A stretch of DNA of 64,000 nucleotides from JALNZU01 sp964463695 (GTDB taxonomy: Bacteria; Bacteroidota; Bacteroidia; Bacteroidales; F082): positions 1-64,000 of the forward strand of contig CAYXCZ010000016.1 of the NCBI GenBank assembly GCA_964463695.1, written 5' to 3'. Under the pieces are notes generated by a model. The model saw only the letters and a list, made by a program, of their open reading frames with translations. It was not told the origin of the DNA and ran no database searches. The position numbers were made by a program, and so were the translations under genes. Of the stretch, positions 52,283-61,860 are shown in pieces. Numbering within the stretch: position 1 is the stretch's first letter; each line of letters opens with the position of its first letter.

Positions 52283-54013
52283 ATGATTAAAACTAAATTC
52301 CTGACTTTTAGTTTATTGCTAACATTGTCAATCGGCATTTTCGCACAGTCAGAAGTTGAAGAACTACTTCCTGATACATTAGAGTTAATGACAGGAGACA
52401 CGCTGAATGGAGTTTCAGCCGCTTTTCTTGAAGAACAAAACAATCAAATGTTATTCGAAGATTCTCCGATAGTGAGGATGTTGGATAGTTTATATAAGAT
52501 CCGGTATTTCAATGACAGTTTGCATATTTTTGATTCTGCTATTTTAAACCGGTATGGATATGGACCTTTGGAAATTCCGGTTTTTCCTGATAGTATTTAC
52601 AGGGAGCGCATTGAAAAGTTGAATCGGGAAACTACAATCCCGCTGGTATACAATCAGCACGTGATCGATTTTATTAATTTATATGCAGTTCGCAAGCGCG
52701 GTCTCTCCAGCAGGATGTTAGGTTTGTCCTATGTTTATTTCCCTATGTTTGAAGAGCTTTTAGACCGGTATAATATTCCATTGGAAATGAAGTATCTTGC
52801 TATGGTGGAGTCCGCTTTAAATCCAACAGCTGGTTCACACATGGGGGCCAAAGGACTGTGGCAATTCATGTATGGGACCGGAAAAGTTTATAATCTTAAA
52901 GTAACTTCACTTGTTGATGATCGGTTCGATCCCTACAAAGCCACTGAAGCAGCTTGTCAGCACTTAAATGATCTATATGATATTTATGAAGACTGGTTTT
53001 TGGTGCTAGCTGCTTATAATTCCGGTGCTGGTAACGTCAACCGGGCTATTCGTCGTGCCGGCGGCACAAAAAATTACTGGGCAATCTGGCCCTATCTACC
53101 TCGCGAAACAAGGGGTTATGTGCCTGCATTTATAGCAGTTAACTATGTAATGAATTACGCAGCGGAGCACAACATTTATCCTGTGCATCCCGGGATGATG
53201 ATGATGGGAACAGATACAGTAACAGTTAAAGACTTGTTGTCATTTGATCAACTTCATGAAATGATTCAAATCCCCAAAGAAGATTTGAAATTCTTTAACC
53301 CTCAGTTCAAAGCCGGCATTGTTCCTGCCACACCCGAAAATCCCTACATCTTAAGAATACCTTCAGAATTCGTTGGCGATTACCTGAACAACGAACAAAA
53401 TATCTATAGTTTTAAAACTAAGAAAGGTGTTGAAAAAGAAACACTGCAGGCAGAGGTTAAAAAGGTAAGCGACAGGACTGTTCACACAGTGAAAAGAGGA
53501 GAGAATCTGGGGTTGATCGCAAAAAAATACCGAGTCTCTGTGAAACAGTTGCAATCTTGGAACTCAATGAAAGGAACCAGTTTGCAGGTTGGTCAAAAGC
53601 TTGTAGTCTTTAGTTCAGGCACGCCTATCAATACCCCGGGAGAAACGCCTGTTGCACGGTCAACGCAATCGCAATCGCATGTTGTTAAAAAAGGAGAAAC
53701 GCTGGGAGCTATAGCTGCAAAATATAAATGCAGTGTTACCGATTTACGGGAATGGAACAACCTGAAAAATTCCAGCCTGTCAATTGGTCAGAAATTACGT
53801 GTTTTTCCTGCAGAACAACAGCAAGCCCAAACGTCAACTGCCAATGGTAATGGCACCTATATCACTTACACCGTCAAAAATGGGGATACCCTTTGGGACA
53901 TAGCCAGGAAATATGACGGCGTTACCGTAGAACAAATAAAGAAACTCAATAAACTGACCAACAAATCGAAACTACGAATTGGACAGAAATTAAAAATTGC
54001 AGTCGTTTCTTAA
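52283..54013 (+). CDS. LysM-containing lytic transglycosylase (MltD-like)
   Basis: The 576-residue protein has a signal peptide, an SLT domain (about 160-285) with catalytic Glu176 (LAMVESALNP) and the family motifs AKGLWQFM and AAYNSGAGNVNRAI. Three C-terminal LysM repeats follow (about 405-450, 475-520 and 530-575), each with the VKKGETLG-type start. LysM binds glycan strands, and the SLT domain cleaves them with formation of anhydromuropeptide. It probably remodels the wall in the periplasm. There is no lipobox. Confidence 0.94.
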   Translation: MIKTKFLTFSLLLTLSIGIFAQSEVEELLPDTLELMTGDTLNGVSAAFLEEQNNQMLFEDSPIVRMLDSLYKIRYFNDSLHIFDSAILNRYGYGPLEIPVFPDSIYRERIEKLNRETTIPLVYNQHVIDFINLYAVRKRGLSSRMLGLSYVYFPMFEELLDRYNIPLEMKYLAMVESALNPTAGSHMGAKGLWQFMYGTGKVYNLKVTSLVDDRFDPYKATEAACQHLNDLYDIYEDWFLVLAAYNSGAGNVNRAIRRAGGTKNYWAIWPYLPRETRGYVPAFIAVNYVMNYAAEHNIYPVHPGMMMMGTDTVTVKDLLSFDQLHEMIQIPKEDLKFFNPQFKAGIVPATPENPYILRIPSEFVGDYLNNEQNIYSFKTKKGVEKETLQAEVKKVSDRTVHTVKRGENLGLIAKKYRVSVKQLQSWNSMKGTSLQVGQKLVVFSSGTPINTPGETPVARSTQSQSHVVKKGETLGAIAAKYKCSVTDLREWNNLKNSSLSIGQKLRVFPAEQQQAQTSTANGNGTYITYTVKNGDTLWDIARKYDGVTVEQIKKLNKLTNKSKLRIGQKLKIAVVS

Positions 54014-54092
54014 TTTTTACGTTTATTGTTAATGTTTTACTCAGGTAAACATACTTTTTTTTGACCTTAATCGTTGTCAAAGAAAAAGCCGT

Positions 54093-55079
54093 ATGAAAAC
54101 CCAAACTTCATTCTTGTTTTCTGCATTACTGATCCTTGCTTTCTCATGCAACGAGCCGGAACAACGTATCGCCCGCTCTGTTGGTGCAACTTCCGAAATT
54201 CTGGTTGTGACACAAAATGATGCACAATGGGAAGCTGAACCAGGCACTGCAGTTCGTGATTTTTTTGGACAGGATCAATACGGGCTTCCACAAAGTGAGC
54301 CTTTGTTTAAGCTATCAGATATCAATGTGGATAAGCTTTCCGACATGTTTAAAAAACACCGAAACCTTTTTGTTATTGAAATCAATAGCAAGATTAAAGA
54401 GGCAGTTGTTGAAACACGAAGCGATTTATGGGCTAAGCCACAGCGTGTTATAAAGATTACCGCACCTGATTATGTCACCTGGGTTGAAGCCTTTGATAAA
54501 AATAAAGAAGGGTTCAGGTTATTATATGAGCGTTCGGAACGCGAGCGGTTACTCACAATATTTCGTCCAACAGCAAAGGTCGACATGATGGAACCTGTTC
54601 AAAAAACTTTCGGTTTCAAGATGATTATTCCCGAAGGCTTTTATATTGCCAAACAGGATCAAAATTTTATGTGGCTCAGAAAGGAAACGAATGATTTCAG
54701 TCAAGGCTTGATTATTTATCAGAGACCTTACCGTGATACTGTAAATTTTAGCCGGAATTCCATAATAAAAGTCAGGGATTCGTTGGTTATGCTACATATT
54801 CCTGGTCCTTCAGAAGGCTCATTTATGACAACTGATAAAGAATTTGTGCCTCCAATCACTACTAAAACACAGAATTTTGTTACTGAATTTGCAGTAGAAA
54901 CCCGTGGTATGTGGAATCTTATTGGCGACTATATGGCAGGGCCATTCCTTTCATACACCTTTGTCAACCCTAAAAATAATCAGTTGATAACAGTAGAAGG
55001 CTACGTATATGCTCCAAACAAAGATAAAAGAGATCATTTACGGCAACTTGAAGCACTAATCTACAGCGTTGAATTTTAA
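54093..55079 (+). CDS. DUF4837-family lipoprotein
   Basis: The 328-residue protein has a lipoprotein signal (LLILAFSCNEPE, Cys19) and the DUF4837 pattern: SVGATSEILVV near the start, HRNLFVIEINSKIK in the middle and the FVTEFAVETRGMWN/GPFLSYTFVNPKNNQ region later. The family is widespread in Bacteroidota and has no established function. The gene stands alone between two non-operonic neighbours. Confidence 0.85.
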   Translation: MKTQTSFLFSALLILAFSCNEPEQRIARSVGATSEILVVTQNDAQWEAEPGTAVRDFFGQDQYGLPQSEPLFKLSDINVDKLSDMFKKHRNLFVIEINSKIKEAVVETRSDLWAKPQRVIKITAPDYVTWVEAFDKNKEGFRLLYERSERERLLTIFRPTAKVDMMEPVQKTFGFKMIIPEGFYIAKQDQNFMWLRKETNDFSQGLIIYQRPYRDTVNFSRNSIIKVRDSLVMLHIPGPSEGSFMTTDKEFVPPITTKTQNFVTEFAVETRGMWNLIGDYMAGPFLSYTFVNPKNNQLITVEGYVYAPNKDKRDHLRQLEALIYSVEF

Positions 55080-55163
55080 CTGTTTACTTAAAGTTTTTTA
55101 CTTCCCAATGCTTTCAAAGAATTAAAAGCGCTATTTCTAAGAAGCAAACTTACAAGAAGATTA

Positions 55164-55574
55164 TTATTTTGATTTGGTATAAGTAACCTTGATGGTTCCT
55201 ACAGGTGTTTCTGAAGCCGAAATAATTGCTTCGTCGGCATAAACTCCTAATTCATTCATGTTGATTCCAACACCATCAAAACTGTACTCAATTTTACCTG
55301 TTGTTTTATCGAAAACGTAAAAAGCCTCGAAATTCTTTTCACCCATCATAATTGTCAGAGTGCTGTCGGTTGAGAAGTTCAGCATGGTTTGTTTTTCAAG
55401 TTCAGCAACCTGCTGAAGGGTAGCCGGATTTACTTTTGATTCATCAAACTGTGTTTGAACATCCGTGACCTTCCAAAGTCCAATAACTTTATTTTTGTTT
55501 CCAGATCCACAACCTGTAAAAAAAGCAGCTGCAAGGATCACAAAAGTTGCCATAAGAATGATTGATTTCTTCAT
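55164..55574 (-). CDS. lipocalin-like small lipoprotein
   Basis: I take the ATG at 55574 (MKKSIILMATFVILAAAFFT), which puts the positive charges at the N-terminus; an ATG at 55580 is the alternative. The 136-residue protein has a lipobox FFTGCGSG and the pattern VIGLWKVTDVQTQFD seen at the start of lipocalin-like lipoproteins. Function unknown. The gene is convergent with the DUF4837 gene. Confidence 0.75.
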   Translation of the reverse strand: MKKSIILMATFVILAAAFFTGCGSGNKNKVIGLWKVTDVQTQFDESKVNPATLQQVAELEKQTMLNFSTDSTLTIMMGEKNFEAFYVFDKTTGKIEYSFDGVGINMNELGVYADEAIISASETPVGTIKVTYTKSK

Positions 55575-55706
55575 TATCAAAAAATTATCTGATTTTAACT
55601 AAACACAACACACTGATTCAATATAAGATACGTCTAGATGGTAACTAAATATTTCTCAATTGTAATGCAAAATTAAAAAAATGCTTGACAATATGGTAGA
55701 AACTTG

Positions 55707-55714
55707 TATTTTTG
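55707..55714 (+). promoter_or_regulatory. -7 box TATTTTTG for the TetR-led exporter operon
   Basis: TATTTTTG matches TAnnTTTG, and TTGACA (55685-55690) lies about 16 bp upstream. The palindromic operator begins 8 bp downstream. Confidence 0.65.
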
Positions 55715-55721
55715 CCATCAG

Positions 55722-55741
55722 GTTTAACCATATGGTTAAAC
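55722..55741. promoter_or_regulatory. 20-bp perfect palindrome, candidate TetR operator
   Basis: GTTTAACCATATGGTTAAAC is a perfect inverted repeat that covers the expected transcription start region and ends 15 bp before the regulator ATG (55757). A TetR dimer bound there would block its own operon. Confidence 0.8.
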
Positions 55742-55756
55742 TAAAAAGGAAAATAT

Positions 55757-56371
55757 ATGACTACAGAAGAGCAAATTCTTATTGCAGCCAGGAAAGTCTT
55801 TATTCAAAAGGGATATGACGGCGCGCGCATGCAGGAGATAGCCAACGAGGCCGGCATAAACAAAGCCCTTTTGCACTATTATTTCCGCTCGAAGGACAAG
55901 TTATTTGAACAAATTTTTACCGAATCTTTTCAGTTGATACGTCCGGCTTTTGAAAGTGCCTTAGGGTCAGAGCCGGATATTCGCTCCTTTTTGAATCTGT
56001 TTGTTAGTGGTTATTTACAATTACTCGAGCAACTTCCCTACTTGCCTCAATTTGTGATTCAGGAATTGAATCGTGACCCTCAGAGGCTAGTTGGATTAAT
56101 AGGAAAACAGAAAATCCCGATTGAATCCATCAAAAGCTTGATTCAGAAAGAAATTGACAAAGGGGTCCTCCTCCCAATCAGCACTGAGCATCTAATGGTA
56201 AGTACAATTGCATTAATTGTCTTTCCATTCATTGCAAAGCCAATCATCGAGACCGTTTTCTTTAATCAGGATCAGGAAAGATACAATCACTTTATTCATG
56301 AACGCAGAGATCATATTGTTAATTTCGTATTGGGAGCAATTTCTGCTCCAAAAAGTACACAAAATGAATAA
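55757..56371 (+). CDS. TetR/AcrR-family transcriptional regulator (CecR-like)
   Basis: The 204-residue protein has an N-terminal helix-turn-helix (MQEIANEAGINKALLHYYFRS) and a variable helical C-terminal ligand domain. Its place at the head of an exporter operon with YbhGFSR-like genes mirrors cecR in E. coli. It overlaps the TolC gene by 8 bp. It is probably an autorepressor through the palindrome at its promoter. The inducing ligand is unknown. Confidence 0.92.
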   Translation: MTTEEQILIAARKVFIQKGYDGARMQEIANEAGINKALLHYYFRSKDKLFEQIFTESFQLIRPAFESALGSEPDIRSFLNLFVSGYLQLLEQLPYLPQFVIQELNRDPQRLVGLIGKQKIPIESIKSLIQKEIDKGVLLPISTEHLMVSTIALIVFPFIAKPIIETVFFNQDQERYNHFIHERRDHIVNFVLGAISAPKSTQNE

Positions 56372-57656
56372 AAAATACCTTCTTTTTGGTTTAATAGTTG
56401 GTTTCATTTCAATAACCGGCTTCTCTCAGGAAACGGCTAAGACACACCATATTTCAACATTGCTTGACAGCGCCCTGAGGCATTACCCTGTGTCTGCACA
56501 ACGCCTGGAACTGGAAGAAATGCGTCAGCTTACCGATGAACAGCTTTCATCTCTTTATCTTCCGGGCATTCAGCTCAACGGGCAGGTTAGTTACCAATCC
56601 GAAGTCACAAGCTTGCAAATCAACTTTCCGGGTTTTAGTCCGCCCGAATTGGCGAAAGACTGGTATAAAGTGAACCTGGACATTTCGCAACTTGTGTATG
56701 ACGGTGGTCAGGTAAAACAGACGAAAAACATTGAGGAACACAATTACAAGTTGAAAGTCACTGAAATAGAGGTGATGGAACACACTTACAAAGAAATGCT
56801 TTCAAAGCTTTACTTCAGGGCACTACTTCTCAGGCAGCAGAAAAAAGTTTATGTGTCAATTAACAGAAGTCTTGGCTCAACGGCAAATGAAATGGAAAGT
56901 GGTGTAAAGAGCGGAACAGTTCTGGCAGCCAATTTAAAAAGTATTCAGGCAGAAATACTTCGAAACGACCAGCTAATTCTTGAAACAGAAGCAGCGCTTG
57001 ATGCCACGTTGGAATACCTGTCAGCATATTCAGGCATTAACATTCATCCTGATGACAGTTTAGCAATCCCAAACATTTCACTTCCTGAGACAAAATTGGT
57101 TCAGCTGAGACCTGAATGGAAACTTTTAAATCTTCAAAAAGAAAAAACCAATTTGCAGCAATCTCTGATAAAAGCTAAGCGACGACCTGGAATTCAAGCC
57201 TTTGCACAAGCTGGATATGGAAGACCAGGGTACAATATGCTCGAGGATGCTTTCAGTGATTACTATATGTTAGGTTTACGATTAAACTATAAGCTTTGGG
57301 ATTGGAAATTTAACAAAAGAGAGCAACTTCTGGCGAAACAATCCGGAGGACTTGTTGATAAATCACTTACGGCTTTCGAAATCAATCAGGGAGCTGCCTA
57401 TAATGCCAAAAAAGCTGAAATTGAAAAGATCAAGCAAATAGTTGACAACGAGCTGGAAATCATATTACTTCAGCAAGAAATTGTTGACAGCTATGAAGCA
57501 AGTCTTCAACAAGGTATTATCACGAGCTCGGTATATCTGTTGGAGGTAGAGAAATTTACACGCACACTCCTCACTGTTGAAACAAATAGGATAAAACTAA
57601 TCAATGCACGCGCAGAACTGATGTTTATAACCGGAAAAATTAATTTCAATGAATAA
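56364..57656 (+). CDS. TolC-family outer-membrane channel of the exporter operon
   Basis: Start chosen at the ATG 56364 (MNKKYLLFGLIVGFISITGF, signal peptide), overlapping the tetR stop by 8 bp. The 430-residue protein has two TolC-type halves, with strands YLPGIQLNGQVSY and IQAFAQAGYGRPGYN and long helices between. It should provide the outer-membrane exit duct for the transporter encoded downstream. The stop overlaps the adaptor start by 8 bp. Confidence 0.9.
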   Translation: MNKKYLLFGLIVGFISITGFSQETAKTHHISTLLDSALRHYPVSAQRLELEEMRQLTDEQLSSLYLPGIQLNGQVSYQSEVTSLQINFPGFSPPELAKDWYKVNLDISQLVYDGGQVKQTKNIEEHNYKLKVTEIEVMEHTYKEMLSKLYFRALLLRQQKKVYVSINRSLGSTANEMESGVKSGTVLAANLKSIQAEILRNDQLILETEAALDATLEYLSAYSGINIHPDDSLAIPNISLPETKLVQLRPEWKLLNLQKEKTNLQQSLIKAKRRPGIQAFAQAGYGRPGYNMLEDAFSDYYMLGLRLNYKLWDWKFNKREQLLAKQSGGLVDKSLTAFEINQGAAYNAKKAEIEKIKQIVDNELEIILLQQEIVDSYEASLQQGIITSSVYLLEVEKFTRTLLTVETNRIKLINARAELMFITGKINFNE

Positions 57657-58545
57657 AAATACAACTTTCGCAGCCGTTTTGCTGCTAATCTTATCATTGC
57701 TCACGGCATGCAATAAACAAGGGAAAAAGGCCGATGCTTATGGGAATTTTGAGGCTATACAGGTGACGGTATCTGCTCAAAATAAAGGTCAGTTACTTTT
57801 TCTGAATTGCGAAGAAGGCCAGAGCGGCACAATACATCAGGTAGTTGGACTTATTGATACCCTTGACCTTCATTTAAAAAAGCAGCAAGCTCATTCACAA
57901 CATGCGGCCATTCTATCGCGACTTACTTCTGTTGAAGCGCAAACTGTTGTACAAGAGCAGCTATTAAAAAATATGACTGTTGATCGTGACCGCATTTATC
58001 AATTATTAGCAACAGGAGCCGCAACGCAAAAACAGAAAGATGATATTGACGGAGCTATATTATTGACTTCAAAACAATTAGATGCCACCCGGTCACAAAT
58101 TTTCAGCATCAGGGCAGAGGCAGAAGTCATTTCAAAACAAGCCGAACAATTAACCGAACAAATAAGAAAGTGTTACATTACCCATCCTATTGATGGAATA
58201 ATACTTACAAAGTTTGCAGAATCAGGAGAAGTCGTTACATTTGGCAAGGCCTTATACAAAATTGCAGACTTGAACACCCTTGATCTCAAAGCATATATCA
58301 GCGGTTATCAGCTGTCGGCGTTTCAAATAGGGCAAGAAGTAGAAGTAAGTATTGACGCATCAAAAAATGAATATAAGGTTTTTAAGGGCACTGTCAGCTG
58401 GATTTCATCAACTGCTGAGTTTACTCCCAAAACCATTCAGACAAAGGAAGAACGGGTTGACCTTGTTTACGCGGTTAAAATCAAAGTTAAAAATGATGGA
58501 AGCCTCAAAATAGGAATGCCCGGCGAAATCAGAATTATTAATTAA
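57649..58545 (+). CDS. HlyD-family periplasmic adaptor (YbhG-like), lipoprotein
   Basis: The 298-residue protein has a lipoprotein signal (LLILSLLTAC) and the membrane-fusion layout: lipoyl half (TVSAQNKGQLLFLNCEEGQS), coiled hairpin (about 75-175), second half (ITHPIDGIILTKFAESGEVV) and a beta-barrel domain. By position it corresponds to YbhG. It joins the ABC permeases to the TolC duct. Overlaps on both sides make it part of a tightly packed operon. Confidence 0.9.
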   Translation: MNKNTTFAAVLLLILSLLTACNKQGKKADAYGNFEAIQVTVSAQNKGQLLFLNCEEGQSGTIHQVVGLIDTLDLHLKKQQAHSQHAAILSRLTSVEAQTVVQEQLLKNMTVDRDRIYQLLATGAATQKQKDDIDGAILLTSKQLDATRSQIFSIRAEAEVISKQAEQLTEQIRKCYITHPIDGIILTKFAESGEVVTFGKALYKIADLNTLDLKAYISGYQLSAFQIGQEVEVSIDASKNEYKVFKGTVSWISSTAEFTPKTIQTKEERVDLVYAVKIKVKNDGSLKIGMPGEIRIIN

Positions 58546-58562
58546 CTCAAACACTTTTGACA

Positions 58563-59018
58563 ATGAAAGTAAAAATTGTGATCTTAATGCTTGGCATGTT
58601 ACTAACAATGCCCACTCTGAAAGTTTTTTCTCAAAACAACGCCGATGATGTATTGGGTGTGTGGCTCAATCAGGACAAAGATGCGCACGTTGAAATGGTT
58701 AAACGCAACGGCAAAATTTATGGTAAGATCATCTGGATCAAAGAACCCATTGACAGCGAGACAGGTAAACCAAAAGTTGACAAGCACAACCCAGATCCTG
58801 CTCTCAAAGCAAGGCCAACATTAGGATTGGAGATTCTCACAGGATTCACTTTTGATGGTGATGACGAGTGGAGCGGTGGCGAAATTTACGATCCTAAAAG
58901 CGGAAAAACATATAGCAGCTATATGGCTTTTGATAGCAAAGACGTGTTAAAAATCAGAGGTTACATAGGTGTTTCTCTTCTTGGAAGAACAACATACTGG
59001 ACACGTGTTAAAAAATAA
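58563..59018 (+). CDS. DUF2147-family secreted protein
   Basis: The start is the ATG at 58563. The 151-residue protein has a signal peptide and the DUF2147 pattern: DVLGVWLNQDKDAHVEMVKR, then GKIIWIKEP, GEIYDPKSGKTYSS and YIGVSLLGRTTYWTR. The fold is a small lipocalin-like barrel, and its function is unknown. It is encoded between the adaptor and the ATPases, which YbhGFSR operons lack, so it may be an extra subunit or a passenger. Confidence 0.9.
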   Translation: MKVKIVILMLGMLLTMPTLKVFSQNNADDVLGVWLNQDKDAHVEMVKRNGKIYGKIIWIKEPIDSETGKPKVDKHNPDPALKARPTLGLEILTGFTFDGDDEWSGGEIYDPKSGKTYSSYMAFDSKDVLKIRGYIGVSLLGRTTYWTRVKK

Positions 59019-59021
59019 CTG

Positions 59022-59942
59022 ATGAAAGGGTTTGCTGTTCAAATAGAAGGGCTGCACAAAAGCTACAAAAATGCATTAGCTCTGCAGAACATAACAGTGG
59101 ACATTAAACCCGGCGAATTGTTTGGTTTTATCGGCCCTGATGGTGCTGGTAAAACCACACTGTTCCGAATTCTTGCAAGTTTGATTTTACCCGATAAGGG
59201 AAAAGTGGAATTGATGGGGTATGATGTTGTTCAACATTACAAAAAAATACGGCAGCGTATTGGGTATATGCCCGGACGATTTTCTTTATATCAGGATCTA
59301 ACTGTTGAAGAAAACCTACGCTTTTTTGCTGGTGTACATGGAACAACAATCGAGCAAAATTATACACTTATTAAAGATATCTATTCTCAAATAGAACCTT
59401 TTAAAAACAGGCCTGCAGGAAAGCTTTCCGGTGGCATGAAGCAAAAACTCGCTCTTTCATGCGCTCTCATTCACAAACCAGAGATACTACTCCTCGATGA
59501 ACCTACAACAGGAGTTGATGCTGTTTCTAGGCAGGAATTCTGGCACATGCTCCAAAATTTAAAAAAATCAGGTATTACAATCCTTGTTTCGACGCCTTAT
59601 ATGGACGAGGCTTCGCTTTGCGATCGCGTGGCACTTATCCAAAAAGGAGAGATAATGAAAGTAGCAGAACCTGAAGTGATTATAAATGATTTTGACCATT
59701 CATTGTTTGGGATAAAGACCAATAAAATGTTTCCTCTCCTTCATGATTTGAATGAATTTAAGCTAACAACTACAGCATATCGATTTGGAGATACCATACA
59801 TTTTGTATGGTCAAAAGATGTTAATCCTAAAACAGAACTGATAAACTGGCTCGAACTGAAAGGACATCAGAACATTGATATACAACCTGTTGATCCAACT
59901 ATTGAAGATTGTTTTATCCTTCAGATGAAACAACAAAACTGA
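59022..59942 (+). CDS. ABC ATPase 1 (YbhF N-terminal half-like)
   Basis: The 306-residue ATPase has Walker A GPDGAGKTT, a full signature LSGGMKQKLALS and Walker B LLLDEPTTGVD. The switch region reads STPYMDEA, so the usual His is replaced by Pro. In E. coli YbhF two such ATPases are fused in one chain; here they are separate genes 3 bp apart. It should pair with ABC ATPase 2. Confidence 0.92.
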   Translation: MKGFAVQIEGLHKSYKNALALQNITVDIKPGELFGFIGPDGAGKTTLFRILASLILPDKGKVELMGYDVVQHYKKIRQRIGYMPGRFSLYQDLTVEENLRFFAGVHGTTIEQNYTLIKDIYSQIEPFKNRPAGKLSGGMKQKLALSCALIHKPEILLLDEPTTGVDAVSRQEFWHMLQNLKKSGITILVSTPYMDEASLCDRVALIQKGEIMKVAEPEVIINDFDHSLFGIKTNKMFPLLHDLNEFKLTTTAYRFGDTIHFVWSKDVNPKTELINWLELKGHQNIDIQPVDPTIEDCFILQMKQQN

Positions 59943-59945
59943 AAA

Positions 59946-60701
59946 ATGATGAAACAGTCGGTAAGTGAACTTGTAATAAAAGTTCGGAATCTGGTTAAAA
60001 AATTTGGTGATTTTGTTGCCAACGACCATCTCAGTTTTGATGTTCAGAAAGGAGAGATTTTTGGCTTTTTGGGAGCAAATGGAGCGGGAAAAACAACAGC
60101 AATAAAAATACTTTGTGGGTTACAAAAGCCAACATCCGGTGAAATTGAAGTAGCCGGGTACGACGTTTACACACAAGCTGAGCTCATTAAAAAAAACATT
60201 GGATATATGAGCCAGCGTTTCTCAATGTATGAAGACTTAAGTGTACGTGAAAACTTTCAGTTCTATGGTGGCATTTATGGGTTATCAGGTTCTGAAATTA
60301 AGGAGCGGACAAAAGAGATGCTGGAAGATTTACAAATGACCCACATCAGCAACAAAATCCTTCGGGAGATCCCTTTAGGATGGAAACAAAAACTTGCTTT
60401 TTCAGTTGCTATGGTTCATCATCCAAAAATTGTATTTCTTGACGAACCCACGGGAGGTGTTGATCCCATAACAAGGAGGCAATTCTGGGAAATGATCTAT
60501 ACTGCTGCTGATAAAGGTGTTACTGTTTTTGTTACCACCCATTATATGGACGAAGCAGAATATTGCGGAAGGGTATCGATAATGGTTGATGGTCGTATTG
60601 AAGCCTTGGATAGTCCCGAAGCACTAAAAAAACACTACAATTCAACCACAATGAATGATGTGTTTATTAAGTTGGCACGATCATCCGTCAACACAAATTA
60701 G
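59946..60701 (+). CDS. ABC ATPase 2 (YbhF C-terminal half-like)
   Basis: The 251-residue ATPase has Walker A GANGAGKTT, Walker B FLDEPTGGVD and an intact switch His in TTHYMDEAEYC. Its signature is degenerate, IPLGWKQKLAFS instead of LSGGQ. The two ATG codons at 59946 and 59949 are both possible starts; I took the first. It should form a heterodimer with ABC ATPase 1. Confidence 0.92.
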   Translation: MMKQSVSELVIKVRNLVKKFGDFVANDHLSFDVQKGEIFGFLGANGAGKTTAIKILCGLQKPTSGEIEVAGYDVYTQAELIKKNIGYMSQRFSMYEDLSVRENFQFYGGIYGLSGSEIKERTKEMLEDLQMTHISNKILREIPLGWKQKLAFSVAMVHHPKIVFLDEPTGGVDPITRRQFWEMIYTAADKGVTVFVTTHYMDEAEYCGRVSIMVDGRIEALDSPEALKKHYNSTTMNDVFIKLARSSVNTN

Positions 60702-60746
60702 CGTTATGAAAAAGATACTTATACGATATTCAAACTCACTAAAAGC

Positions 60747-61844
60747 ATGAAAGGCTTTATCCTTAAAGAGTTTCTGCATATTTTTCGTGACTTGCGTACG
60801 ATGCTCATCCTTTTTGGAATGCCAGTTGCACAGGTATTACTATTTGGATATGCCATAACGAATGAAATTAACAACGCACAGATAGCAATTTTGGATCATT
60901 CAAAAGATCCGGTAACACAAGAAATAACCTATAAATTACTCTCATCAGGTTATTTTCAGCTGAACGATCAACTCAGTGATGCTTCTGAAATAGAGCAAGC
61001 ATTTAAAAAAGGAAAAATTAAGCAAGTTGTTGTATTTGAACCCAATTTTGCTCAAAAAATGACGAAGGATCCTCCTGCAATCATCCAACTGATTACAGAC
61101 GCATCCGACCCTAACACTGCCAATCTTCTAAGCAATTATACACAAGCTATAACTGGTGATTATTTGCGTCAGACATCCGGAAGTAAAAGAAATCTACCCG
61201 TTATAAACATCGAAACAACCATGCAATACAATCCTGAGTTGAGAGGTGTTTTCATGTTTGTCCCAGGTACAATCACAATCCTTTTAATGCTGATTTCGGC
61301 CATGATGACATCTATTTCCATTGCGAGAGAAAAAGAGTTGGGCACAATGGAGGTGCTTTTGGTTTCGCCTTTAAAGCCATTGCATATCATTATTGGTAAA
61401 GTAATTCCGTATGTTATTCTTTCGTTTATCAACGCAATGATAATCCTGATACTTGCAGCTACTGTCTTTGGTATGCCGTTTCAAGGAAGCCTTGTATTGC
61501 TGCTATTGGAAAGTGTATTATTTATTGTCATGGCACTATCGATGGGGATTTTTATCTCAACAGTGAGTAATAATCAGCAAACTGCTATGCTTTTATCCAT
61601 GTTTGTGCTCATGCTTCCAACAATTTTGCTTTCTGGCTTCATCTTCCCCATAGAAAACATGCCTCTTCCATTGCAAATTCTGAGCAATATCATGCCAAGT
61701 AAATGGTTCATTATCATCATTAAAAGCATCATGCTGAAGGGATTAGGGATTGCATATATCTGGAAAGAAACAATGATTTTATTTGGAATGACCCTTTTCT
61801 TTATTGGGATGAGTGTAAAAAAATTCAAGATACGGTTAGACTAA
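60747..61844 (+). CDS. ABC-2 permease (YbhS-like)
   Basis: The 365-residue protein has one N-terminal membrane helix, an extracytoplasmic loop of about 130 residues, and five C-terminal helices typical of ABC2_membrane_3 permeases. The segment EKELGTMEVLLVSPLKPLHI is the family's coupling region. It would form a heterodimer with the next permease. The cargo is unknown; the E. coli counterpart affects sensitivity to cefoperazone and chloramphenicol. Confidence 0.92.
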   Translation: MKGFILKEFLHIFRDLRTMLILFGMPVAQVLLFGYAITNEINNAQIAILDHSKDPVTQEITYKLLSSGYFQLNDQLSDASEIEQAFKKGKIKQVVVFEPNFAQKMTKDPPAIIQLITDASDPNTANLLSNYTQAITGDYLRQTSGSKRNLPVINIETTMQYNPELRGVFMFVPGTITILLMLISAMMTSISIAREKELGTMEVLLVSPLKPLHIIIGKVIPYVILSFINAMIILILAATVFGMPFQGSLVLLLLESVLFIVMALSMGIFISTVSNNQQTAMLLSMFVLMLPTILLSGFIFPIENMPLPLQILSNIMPSKWFIIIIKSIMLKGLGIAYIWKETMILFGMTLFFIGMSVKKFKIRLD

Positions 61845-61860
61845 CAAAGAATTAAGAAAA

